The notes below the pieces were generated by a model that saw nothing but the letters and a program-made list of their open reading frames with translations, ran no database searches and was not told the origin of the DNA. A stretch of 40,868 nt of DNA from Bacillota bacterium (lineage in GTDB: Bacteria > Bacillota > Clostridia > Lachnospirales > Lachnospiraceae): NCBI GenBank assembly GCA_023408815.1, contig JAEYJO010000072.1, positions 1 through 40,868 of the forward strand, given 5' to 3'. Shown in pieces: positions 24,748 to 32,622 of this stretch. The position numbers and the translations under genes are program-made. The first letter of the stretch is position 1. The number at the start of each line of letters is the position of its first letter.

Positions 24748-25146
24748 ATGCGTATCTGCAAAGGCGATATGTTCTACGCCGATTTAACCCCGGTCGTGGG
24801 CTGCGAACAGGGTGGGATACGGCCTGTGCTGATTATCCAAAACGACATCGGCAACCGCTACAGCCCCACCGTTATCGTGGCTGCCATCACCAGCCGCACG
24901 GAAAAAAGTCATCTGCCTACCCATATCCAGCTATGCAGCCAGCAGTATGGGCTGCGGCAGAATTTTCTTGTGCTGCTGGAGCAGGTGCGAACCATTGACC
25001 GTTCCCGTCTGCGGGAGTACATAGGCCATTTGAATGAATTACAGATGCAGGAGGTTAATGAGGCCTTAACCGTGAGCTTCGGTCTGGCTATCCAACTGAA
25101 CGAACGGCAAATGGAGCCAATGGTAATGACATTGTCAAGTTGGTAA
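24748..25146 (+). CDS. PemK/MazF-type endoribonuclease toxin
   Basis: The 132-residue protein has the PemK/MazF fold signatures: CKGDMFYADLTPVVGCEQGGIRPVLIIQND, then NRYSPTVIVAAITSR, and LLEQVRTIDRSRL. The conserved Arg, Thr and Ser residues of the mRNA-cleaving site are present. AAGGAGG lies upstream. No MazE/PemI-like antitoxin ORF precedes or follows it. In this element family the protein is commonly unpaired, and it may serve element stabilisation or control. The long structured region upstream is the only candidate partner nearby, a speculative idea. Confidence 0.88.
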   Translation: MRICKGDMFYADLTPVVGCEQGGIRPVLIIQNDIGNRYSPTVIVAAITSRTEKSHLPTHIQLCSQQYGLRQNFLVLLEQVRTIDRSRLREYIGHLNELQMQEVNEALTVSFGLAIQLNERQMEPMVMTLSSW

Positions 25147-25161
25147 GGGGAGGTGTTTTTT

Positions 25162-25499
25162 ATGGAGAAGAAATCCGCATGGATTTACTGCCGCATCGAT
25201 GCACCGGAAGATGCTCACGGTGCTTTGAAAGGGCAATACGAAAGACTGGAAACCTATGCCGCACAGATGGGCTTTACCGTTGTCGGCTCTTCTCAGGACT
25301 TAGGCAGCGGTCTAAACTTCGACCGTCCCGGCCTACAAGCTGTTCTGGAAGCGGCAAAGGCCGAGAGCTTTCAGATTTTGCTTGTAGATTCGGTGGCCGG
25401 ATTGGGCGGGATGAAACGAATACTAAATCATTTATCAAAACCCTTCTGTCCTATGGCATTACCGCCTTTTCACCACTGGAGGGGAAAATATTGATATAG
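25162..25499 (+). pseudogene. Resolvase-like N-terminal domain protein, frameshifted
   Basis: The product reads like the catalytic domain of a serine recombinase without the DNA-binding part (AWIYCRIDAPEDAHGALKGQ, MGFTVVGSSQDLGSGLNFDRPGLQAVLEAA). The position of the catalytic serine (R-V-S in active enzymes) is R-I-D, and one active-site arginine is replaced, so it was probably never an active recombinase. After DSVAGLG the frame breaks at 25407; adding one base gives GRDETNTKSFIKTLLSYGITAFSPLEGKI, the expected continuation, ending at 25499. The start is ATG 25162 behind GGGGAGGTG. Its position between pemK and xis suggests a regulatory role. Confidence 0.75.
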
Positions 25500-25516
25500 A
25501 AAGGCAGAAGATTTTT

Positions 25517-25735
25517 ATGAATGAGAAAATAAGAATGTTTGAAAAATACCCCGATGTAGTCGAGGTAAACCAATTGAGAGAAATGCTCGGCGGCATCAGC
25601 CGTAAGCTGGCTTATAAACTTTTGGCAGATAATGAAATACGAAACGTGCGAGTCGGGCGAACCTATAAGATTCCCAAGGCTTGTGTGATTGAATATTTAT
25701 TGGGTGAAGAAATGTGCCACATCAGGATTTTTTGA
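25517..25735 (+). CDS. xis: Excisionase-type helix-turn-helix protein
   Basis: This basic 72-residue protein has an excisionase/MerR-like winged helix: DVVEVNQLREMLGGISRKLAYKLLADNEIRNVRVGRTYKIPKACVIEYLLG. In Tn916-like elements Xis bends the ends of the element and steers the integrase toward excision. It lies 148 nt upstream of int, the usual order. The ribosome binding site is weak (GGCAGAAG), consistent with low basal expression. The gap to int contains one CGTAGAAA motif at 25766. Confidence 0.85.
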   Translation: MNEKIRMFEKYPDVVEVNQLREMLGGISRKLAYKLLADNEIRNVRVGRTYKIPKACVIEYLLGEEMCHIRIF

Positions 25736-25883
25736 TATGGCTTTTGCTTACTATTAGACACAAACCGTAGAAAAATCCGTTGGATATTTTCCACGCAGAA
25801 CAGTAGCTATCCTATACTTTCTGTGGTAATGTGGTGTTGTCAATGGTAGGCAAATACTGCTGTTATTTCAAAGGAGGATAACA

Positions 25884-27131
25884 ATGATAACAGGTTGCCT
25901 ACAGAAAAAAAACAATACTTATTATGCCGTTTTATATATAAAGGTGGACAGTAAAAGAAAAACCAAATGGGTTCCTACCGGATTGCCGGTAGCGGGAACC
26001 AGCCAAAGAAAGGCTCAAAAAGCCTTTGACCAAATTCGCTTAGAGTACGAGCAGACTCAGGAGGAAAAGGAACGCCAAGAAGCAGAAGAAAAAGCCAGAG
26101 AGCAGATTGAGGGCAAAAGAAACCCACAAGCAGACGTACCATTTATGGATTACCTTCAAAAATGGTTGCTGCAATCCAAGCCCACCATATCCAAAACTAC
26201 GTTTAAGGGATATCGCACCATGCTGGACGGTCGGGTCAATCGGTATTTTACAGAACTGGATATTACCGTGGGAGAAGTCACTCCTCAGCATCTGCAGGAT
26301 TTCTATCAAACAATTTTTGATGAGGGGCATACACCCAATACGGTCATTCACTATCATGCCGTGCTTCGCAAGGCGCTGCAAAATGCCGTGAAAAAAGATA
26401 TTCTTAATACCAATCCTGCCGATAAGGTGGATAGACCAAAAAAGAATGTATATCAGGCACAGTTTTATTCCGCAGAAGAAATCATGACATTATTTGATGC
26501 GGTATCAGACGATCCCTTGGAGATCTGCGTAAAGCTGGCGGCTTACTATGGGCTGAGAAGAAGTGAAGTCCTTGGTCTGAAATGGGATGCGATTAATCTC
26601 GAACAAAAAACGATCTCCATCAGGCACAAGGTAATTGAGGACGAGGTGGACGGCAAGTTTGTACCTGTCGGTGAAGATGTACTGAAAACCAAATCCAGCT
26701 TCCGCACACTCCCTTTGCTGCCCTCTGTTGAAAAACTGCTGCTTGCAGAGAAAGAGAAACAGGAAATGTACCGCAGGCTATTCAAACGATCTTACTGCCG
26801 AGAATATCTCGATTACATTTGCCTCGACCAAACCGGAAAGCTCATGCGCCCCAATTATGTCACAGAGCATTTCAGCTGGCTGCTTGAAAAATTCGGTCTC
26901 AAAAAGATTCGCTTCCACGATCTCAGACATAGCTGCGCCAGCCTACTGCTGGCAAGCGGCATATCCATGAAGCAAATCCAGATATGGCTTGGACACAGTA
27001 CCTTCTCGACCACAGCGGATATTTACTCGCATTTGGACTTCCACGCACAGATTGAATCTGGGCTTGTCATGGATGGAATGTTTGAAAGAAACCGAGTGTC
27101 TGAACCGAGTGGACTTGAACAGAGCGAATGA
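25884..27131 (+). CDS. int: Tyrosine recombinase (integrase) of the ICE
   Basis: The 415-residue integrase has an N-terminal arm-binding domain (residues ~1-60), a core-binding SAM-like domain (~75-185; DYLQKWLLQSKPTISKTTFKGY) and the catalytic domain. Catalytic residues are R225 (YYGLRRSEV), H345 and R348 (HDLRH), H371 (WLGHS) and the nucleophile Y381 (ADIYSHL). AAAGGAGG precedes the ATG. It belongs to the Tn916-Int-like group and reads toward the right end of the element, 160 bp from the 3' end of a tRNA-Ser gene. It would catalyse integration and, with Xis, excision. Confidence 0.95.
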   Translation: MITGCLQKKNNTYYAVLYIKVDSKRKTKWVPTGLPVAGTSQRKAQKAFDQIRLEYEQTQEEKERQEAEEKAREQIEGKRNPQADVPFMDYLQKWLLQSKPTISKTTFKGYRTMLDGRVNRYFTELDITVGEVTPQHLQDFYQTIFDEGHTPNTVIHYHAVLRKALQNAVKKDILNTNPADKVDRPKKNVYQAQFYSAEEIMTLFDAVSDDPLEICVKLAAYYGLRRSEVLGLKWDAINLEQKTISIRHKVIEDEVDGKFVPVGEDVLKTKSSFRTLPLLPSVEKLLLAEKEKQEMYRRLFKRSYCREYLDYICLDQTGKLMRPNYVTEHFSWLLEKFGLKKIRFHDLRHSCASLLLASGISMKQIQIWLGHSTFSTTADIYSHLDFHAQIESGLVMDGMFERNRVSEPSGLEQSE

Positions 27132-27447
27132 TTTTCTACGGATTGCCTGATAAGAATACTGCAAAGCCTGATATATAAAGTATTCAGGCACGCCCCTTTT
27201 CTACAGAAAAGAAAAAACGCCCTCAAAAGAAAGCGTAGAAATTCGAAAAAAAGGAAGAGCCTGCTGCGGACATTGACCGCAAACAGGCTCATGGCGGAGA
27301 CGGTGAGATTCGAACTCACGTGCCCTTGCGGACAACCTGATTTCGAGTCAGGCTCGTTATGACCACTTCGATACGTCTCCATATTATATTTTAATACACC
27401 AGCCCAGCGTAGAAGTCAAGGCAAAGTGTAGAAAAACCGTAGAAATC
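27131..27447. repeat. Repeated CGTAGAAA motifs, probable integrase arm sites
   Basis: Copies or near copies of (C/G)(C/T)GTAGAAA occur at 27131-27141 (inverted, CCGTAGAAAAT), 27197-27206 (inverted, CTGTAGAAAA), 27233-27240, 27407-27413, 27426-27435 and 27437-27446, with another at 25766. Such short direct and inverted repeats around int and the element end resemble the DR2 arm-type sites bound by the N-domain of Tn916-like integrases. They occur on both sides of the tRNA gene. Confidence 0.6.
27292..27380 (-). tRNA. tRNA-Ser (anticodon CGA)
   Basis: Read on the minus strand, GGAGACG (27380-27374) pairs with CGTCTCC to form the acceptor stem. G is the discriminator and CCA is encoded. The anticodon arm is CCTGA-CTCGAAA-TCAGG with anticodon CGA (reads UCG). 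A long variable arm and GTTCGAATC T-loop are present, all typical of class II tRNA-Ser. Length is 89 nt including CCA. It appears complete and functional. The integrase gene lies beyond its 3' end and the truncated alpha-galactosidase beyond its 5' end. Confidence 0.95.
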
Positions 27448-27535
27448 GGAAAAACACTAAATTTTCAAAATCCCGCAAACCCGCATGAACTCAAGGGTTT
27501 CAAGCATTATCAAGGCAACTGACCGAGTGGATTTC
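27381..27535. other. Junction region between the element and the alpha-galactosidase gene
   Basis: Bases 27381-27447 carry three CGTAGAAA-like motifs. Then come TCCCGCAAACCCGC and an AAACCC/GGGTTT inverted pair (27488-27500). TCAAGGCAA occurs at both 27416-27424 and 27510-27518. GATTTCGAGT at 27530-27539, at the point where alpha-galactosidase similarity begins, also occurs inside the tRNA anticodon arm (27339-27348). The exact crossover point cannot be fixed without the left end of the element. Confidence 0.5.
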
Positions 27536-28621
27536 GAGTTGTATAGGAGTCATCCGGAATATGCTATTGAAATGCCCAACCGCCAGCCGGTCTTAGGAAG
27601 AAATCAGTTGGTGCTGGATCTTTGCAAAAAAGAAGTTCGGGATTATATAGTAGAACAAGTTAGCAGCATTCTGGATGAAGCAAAAGTTTCCTATGTGAAA
27701 TGGGATATGAACCGACATATTGCGGAAGCATTTTCTGCGGCTTTGCAAAACCAGGGTGAGTTCTGTCACCGTTACATCCTGGGGCTCTATGAGGTGTTGG
27801 CCAGGATATTCGAGCCCAGACCCCATATTTTGCTGGAGAGCTGTTCCAGCGGAGGCAATAGATTCGATTTGGGAATGCTTTGCTATAGCCCGCAGATTTG
27901 GGCTTCTGACGATACCGATCCTATTGAGCGGCTAAAAATCCAGACAGGTTTATCCTATTTTTATCCGCAGTCTACCATGGGGGCTCATGTTTCGCAGGCG
28001 CCCCATCAGCAAACCTTACGTGAGACGCCGCTTGCAACCCGTTTTCATGCTGCCTGCTTTGGATGCCTGGGCTATGAGTTGGACTTAAAGTATCTGTCAC
28101 CGGAGCAAAGAAAAGACATTGCAGAGCAAATTGAATTCTATAAGCAGTATCGAAAGATTTTCCAATATGGAAGATTTTACAGGATTAAATCCTACAAATC
28201 TAACAAAGTGATATGGGAAACGGTAAGTGAGGATAAGGAAACCGCGCTCACAGGATTTTTTCAAACGTTGGCCGCCGCTGCAGAAAGCAGCGACAAGCTA
28301 AAGGTGATCGGCCTGGAAAAAGGAAGATATACCATTCGGACAAGGCCGCAAAAGCTTTATATCCAGCGTTTCGGAGGATTGATAAAGCATGTTGCGCCTG
28401 TGGAGCTGAACCCCGATGGTTTAATTATGCGGACAGCCAACCGCCATTACAGTCTGAAGGATTGCGTGGAAACCTATACCTGCTCTTCAGAGGCGCTTGC
28501 AGCAGGAATACCATTATGCGAGCAGTTTATCGGGACGGGTTATCGTGAAAGCGTGCGAATGCTTGGTGATTTCGGATCGAATATGTATATTACAGAGAAA
28601 GAAAGTGAACAGCAAAGGTAG
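27520..28621 (+). pseudogene. GH36 alpha-galactosidase, 5'-truncated
   Basis: From about 27526 the sequence matches the second half of a GH36 alpha-galactosidase, an enzyme removing terminal alpha-galactose from raffinose and melibiose. Present are LYRSHPEYAIEMPNRQPVLGRNQLVLDL, the nucleophile Asp in YVKWDMNRH, the acid/base Asp in WASDDTDPIER, and a C-terminal beta domain. The family has about 700-750 residues; here only about 365 remain, and the N-terminal beta-sandwich and first half of the barrel are missing. The open frame continues left to an ATG at 27485, but those residues are unrelated and have no ribosome binding site. Both catalytic residues survive, yet the fragment should be inactive. 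The missing half probably lies beyond the element's other end. Confidence 0.88.
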
Positions 28622-28681
28622 TATTTATATTCAGCCGTGTGTGACCTTATCAATTGATAGTACATAGAAATGGGGATAAAT

Positions 28682-30055
28682 ATGGGAGTGAAAACTAAAA
28701 GAAATCATAATCGTTATATGTTTGGCCTTGGAACTATTGGCAGAGATATGCTTTATACGATGGTAAGCATGTATCTTCTGTTTTTCTTAACAGATATTTT
28801 GGATTTGCCGGATTCCACTATGTGGTGGATGACGGGAGCGATGACCATACTTCGTGTATTTGATGCCGTAAATGATCCGGTCATGGGATTTTTAGTAGAT
28901 AATACTCGCTCACGATTCGGCAAATTCAAGCCATGGATTGTGATAGGAGCTATTCTTGGCGGTATTCTTACGGCGCTGTTGTTCCATGATTTTGGACTAA
29001 ATGGATCAGGATATGTAATAACGTTTGTAGTAATCTATCTTCTCTGGGACTTAACCTATGGAGCCAATGATATCGCTTATTGGTCAATGCTTCCATCCCT
29101 GACACTTGACCAAAAGGAACGTGAGAAAACCGGATCCTTTGCCAGAATATGTGCAAATATCGGATTATTTACAACCGTAGTCGCTATATTGCCTGTTACC
29201 GGAGCCTTGGGCGGAGATAAAAAAGCCTGGCAGATTACAGTGATCGCAATTGTATTGATTACATGGGCATTTCTTATGTTCACGGTATTTGGAGTGAAGG
29301 AGGATAAAAATATTACTGTTGAGCAAGAATCCACTTCATTAAAGGAAATGTTCGTAATTTTATTCCGGAATGATCAGCTGTTATTTACGGCTATATCAAT
29401 GGCATTATTTATGATCGGATATTGTACTACCACCGGGTTCGGAGTTTATTTCTTTAAGTATGCTTTTAAGAATGAAGGAATGTATTCGGTGTTTGCTGCG
29501 ATTCTCGGAGTCTCACAGCTTGCAGCCTTATCTGTATTCCCTCTTTTTTCAAAAAAATACAGCAGAAAAACGTTATATGCTTTTGCGACCATATTGGTGG
29601 TGGTTGGATATGTAATATTCTTCCTTTCACCGATGAATATGCTGTTTATCGGTGCGGCCGGCATCCTTCTTTTTACCGGTCAGGCTTTCATACAGCTGCT
29701 GATGCTGATGTTTTTGACAGATACGGTAGAGTACGGGCAGTGGAAGCTGGGACGTCGCAATGAAAGCATCACCTTTTCCGTACAGCCGTTTATAAATAAG
29801 ATCGGGGGAGCAATTGCAAATGGGATTGTCGGTGTGACCTTGATTGTTTCCGGTATCAATGCTGCTAAGACACCGGAGGATGTTACGGATTCCGGACTGC
29901 TTACCATGAAATTAGCAATGTTAATTCTACCGCTTATCTTTATTGTGGCCGGTTATTTGATTTATTATAAGAAGTTCAGGATTGATAAGCAGATGTATGA
30001 TCGCATAATATCGGAATTGGCTGCCCGTGGTGAAATAAACAGAGAACAGGAGTGA
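28682..30055 (+). CDS. GPH-family sugar:cation symporter
   Basis: The ~457-residue membrane protein has twelve predicted helices. It carries the glycoside-pentoside-hexuronide family motifs in order: FGLGTIGRDMLYTMVSMY, DAVNDPVMGFLVD, and SRFGKFKPWI. These transporters, including MelB and XylP, import oligosaccharides or glycosides with Na+ or H+. ATG 28682 has GGGGAT upstream; ATG 28670 has nothing in front. The gene follows the alpha-galactosidase fragment and precedes a GH13 glucosidase, so it likely imports an alpha-galactoside or alpha-glucoside. Its former promoter upstream of the GH36 gene has been cut away in this copy. Confidence 0.92.
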   Translation: MGVKTKRNHNRYMFGLGTIGRDMLYTMVSMYLLFFLTDILDLPDSTMWWMTGAMTILRVFDAVNDPVMGFLVDNTRSRFGKFKPWIVIGAILGGILTALLFHDFGLNGSGYVITFVVIYLLWDLTYGANDIAYWSMLPSLTLDQKEREKTGSFARICANIGLFTTVVAILPVTGALGGDKKAWQITVIAIVLITWAFLMFTVFGVKEDKNITVEQESTSLKEMFVILFRNDQLLFTAISMALFMIGYCTTTGFGVYFFKYAFKNEGMYSVFAAILGVSQLAALSVFPLFSKKYSRKTLYAFATILVVVGYVIFFLSPMNMLFIGAAGILLFTGQAFIQLLMLMFLTDTVEYGQWKLGRRNESITFSVQPFINKIGGAIANGIVGVTLIVSGINAAKTPEDVTDSGLLTMKLAMLILPLIFIVAGYLIYYKKFRIDKQMYDRIISELAARGEINREQE

Positions 30056-30062
30056 TGTTTCT

Positions 30063-31937
30063 ATGCTGACAAAAAACAGTAGTATCAAAGATGTGTATGC
30101 CAATCCGGTTGGACAGGATATTATCGATCGGGTGCTCTTACAAATGAATATAAGCAAAAAGGCAGTTACCAATCCAATCATGGGAAATTTAAAGCTAAAG
30201 GCTTTGCCGAAGCTGTCTAAAAGTCAATTGGATGAAGGTTTCGTAGATACGCTGCTTACCCTTTTAAATACGGAACAGGAAACGGTAAAGACCAATGATG
30301 AGCCCATTCTAAAAGCTTGGTGGAAAGAAGCCGTATTTTATCAGATTTATCCCAGAAGCTTTAAAGATAGCAATGGAGACGGCATTGGCGATCTGCAGGG
30401 TATCATAAGTAAATTGGATTACATAAAAGGGTTAGGTATCGATGCTATCTGGCTTTCACCAATTTACGATTCTCCTAACGATGATAATGGTTACGACATA
30501 AGAGATTACCAAAGGATCATGAATGAGTTTGGAACAATGGAGGACTTTGACACGTTATTAACTGAGGTTCATAACCGTGACATGAGGCTTATTATGGATC
30601 TTGTGGTGAACCATACCTCAGATGAGCATGAGTGGTATCAGAAGGCCATCCATGAACCGGAATCCAAGTATGGAGATTATTATATTTTTAAGGATCAGCC
30701 TAACAACTGGACATCATTTTTTAGCGGCAGCGCGTGGAACTATGTAGAAGAGCGCGGACAATATGCACTTCATTTATTCTCAAAGAAGCAGATGGATCTA
30801 AACTGGGAAAATGAAAATCTGCGTCATGAGATCCACGATATGGTAAGCTGGTGGCTGGAAAAGGGTGTGGATGGATTTCGCATGGATGTCATTAATTATA
30901 TCTCTAAACGCAGCGGCCTGCCGGATGGAAATGAAAGCATCGGCAAGCTTATGGGATATCATGGGGTAGAACATTATTTCTATGGACCTCGTCTTCACGA
31001 ATATCTGCATGAGATGAAAGAGAAGGTGTTTATCCCATATCATGCTTTTTCGGTTGGAGAAACTCCCGGGACAGGAATGGAAATGAGCAAGCTGTTGACT
31101 GCCGATTACCGAAATGAGCTGGACATGGTATTTTCCTTTGATCATCTGGAAACGCCGGGGCATACACGTTTTGATGATTATCAATATGACCTTAATTATC
31201 TGAAAAGCTATATGATTAACTGGATGGAGAACTACGGGAACCATTGCCAGCCATCGCTGTTTTATGAAAACCACGATAATCCGCGCATGATTTCAAAAAT
31301 AAATCCGGACCCGCAATATCGGAATGTGCTGGGTAAGCTTCTGGCTGTGATTCAGCTTACACTGCGGGGCACGCCATTTATTTATCAGGGGCAGGAGCTT
31401 GGAATGATCAATCAAAACTTTAGGTCCGCCTCAGAACTTCGCGATGTGGAGTCGTTGAATCTTTATGATGAGTTATGCGGCACTATGAAAAAGGAAGAGG
31501 CATTTGCAAAGGTATTGGCAGGTTCGAGAGACCATGCGAGAACACCGATGCAGTGGAACGATCAGCAATATGCGGGATTTTCTGCTGTGGAGCCGTGGAT
31601 TATGATGGACGAGGATTATAAGAAGTGCAATGTAGAGGCGCAGCTTCAAGATGAGAATTCCATCCTTCGCTTTTTTCAGAAATTGATGGTTTTGCGCAAG
31701 GAGCATAAAGTCATCTATTATGGAGTTATATTATTTACCGACCGAAAAGAAAAAGACCTATTCACCTATTATCGTAAGGATGAAACAGAAACACTGTATA
31801 TAGAGATAAATTTGAGTTCATCTAATAAGAAACGAACAAAACATCCGGAGGGGATTCGTTTGCTGTCGAATTATGCAGAGGACTCTTCGTCATTTCTGCG
31901 GGCATATGAGGCAAGTATATGGAAAATAAAAAAATAG
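30063..31937 (+). CDS. GH13 alpha-glucosidase (oligo-1,6-glucosidase type) with N-terminal extension
   Basis: The 624-residue enzyme has an N-terminal extension of ~95 residues (PVGQDIIDRVLLQMNIS) that I do not recognise, then a complete GH13 domain starting WWKEAVFYQIYPRSFKDSNGDGIGDL. Catalytic residues are the nucleophile D275 (GFRMDVI), acid/base E333 (SVGETPG) and the transition-state Asp D405 (ENHDNPR). DLVVNHTSDEHEW is the first conserved region. This fits GH13 subfamily 31, acting on alpha-1,6- or alpha-1,4-glucosides, sucrose or trehalose-like substrates. No signal peptide is seen, so it acts on imported sugar. It starts 7 nt after the symporter gene, so one operon is likely. Confidence 0.92.
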   Translation: MLTKNSSIKDVYANPVGQDIIDRVLLQMNISKKAVTNPIMGNLKLKALPKLSKSQLDEGFVDTLLTLLNTEQETVKTNDEPILKAWWKEAVFYQIYPRSFKDSNGDGIGDLQGIISKLDYIKGLGIDAIWLSPIYDSPNDDNGYDIRDYQRIMNEFGTMEDFDTLLTEVHNRDMRLIMDLVVNHTSDEHEWYQKAIHEPESKYGDYYIFKDQPNNWTSFFSGSAWNYVEERGQYALHLFSKKQMDLNWENENLRHEIHDMVSWWLEKGVDGFRMDVINYISKRSGLPDGNESIGKLMGYHGVEHYFYGPRLHEYLHEMKEKVFIPYHAFSVGETPGTGMEMSKLLTADYRNELDMVFSFDHLETPGHTRFDDYQYDLNYLKSYMINWMENYGNHCQPSLFYENHDNPRMISKINPDPQYRNVLGKLLAVIQLTLRGTPFIYQGQELGMINQNFRSASELRDVESLNLYDELCGTMKKEEAFAKVLAGSRDHARTPMQWNDQQYAGFSAVEPWIMMDEDYKKCNVEAQLQDENSILRFFQKLMVLRKEHKVIYYGVILFTDRKEKDLFTYYRKDETETLYIEINLSSSNKKRTKHPEGIRLLSNYAEDSSSFLRAYEASIWKIKK

Positions 31938-31963
31938 AATAAAAAAAGAAAGAAGGGATCGTG

Positions 31964-32614
31964 ATGCCGAAGTTACTAATTGTTGATGATGATATACATC
32001 TCCGGAAGCTGGTGATGACTTATGCTGAATTAGATGGATATCAGTGCGAAGAGACAGAAAACGGTCAGGAAGCTATTGAAAAAGTAAATAGAACACAGTT
32101 TGATATCGTTGTGCTGGATGTCATGATGCCGGAACTCGATGGTTTTGAAACGCTGGGGGAAATACGCAAGGAAAGTCAGGTTCCGGTTATTATGCTTACT
32201 TCCCGCAGCGAGGAATATGACAAGCTGTTAGGCTTTCATCTTGGAGCGGACGATTATGTACCGAAGCCGTTTAGCCCGAAGGAACTGATGGCCCGTATCG
32301 GTGCTGTACTCAAGCGCAGCGGAAAAAGATCATGTGATAAGCTTTCTTTTGGAGAGTTTTGTGTCTCGCCCGGTTCAAGAACGGTAACCGTAGCTGGAAA
32401 AGTACTTAACCTGCCGCCTAAAGAGTTTGATCTTCTACTGTATCTTGCACAGAATGAAGGACTTGTTCTCAGCCGGGAACAGCTGTTGAATAAGGTCTGG
32501 GGTTATGACTATTACGGTGATGCACGTACGGTAGATACTCATATCAAATCACTCCGGGAGCACCTGGGCGACTACAGGAAAGTAATTCAAACGGCATGGG
32601 GGGGGTGGGTATAA
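31964..32614 (+). CDS. OmpR-family response regulator, C-terminus frameshifted
   Basis: The 216-residue regulator has a receiver domain with phospho-acceptor D52 (VVLDVMMPELDG) and K101 (YVPKPF), and a winged-helix DNA-binding domain (KEFDLLLYLAQNEG...VDTHIKSLREHLGDYRKVIQTAWG). The normal ending, G-x-G-Y-K-F-E, is lost because of an 8-G run at 32598-32605; with seven Gs the frame reads GGGYKFEYE and stops at 32630, overlapping the kinase start by 8 nt. The loss removes the last wing strand. AAGAAGGGA precedes ATG 31964. Either the tract is variable or one G is a sequencing error. Confidence 0.88.
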   Translation: MPKLLIVDDDIHLRKLVMTYAELDGYQCEETENGQEAIEKVNRTQFDIVVLDVMMPELDGFETLGEIRKESQVPVIMLTSRSEEYDKLLGFHLGADDYVPKPFSPKELMARIGAVLKRSGKRSCDKLSFGEFCVSPGSRTVTVAGKVLNLPPKEFDLLLYLAQNEGLVLSREQLLNKVWGYDYYGDARTVDTHIKSLREHLGDYRKVIQTAWGGWV

Positions 32615-32622
32615 ATTTGAAT

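Noticed and set aside
27485..27525. ATG 27485 as the true start of a shorter alpha-galactosidase
   Set aside because: The first ~13 residues are unrelated to the family, no ribosome binding site precedes them, and half of the catalytic barrel would be missing.
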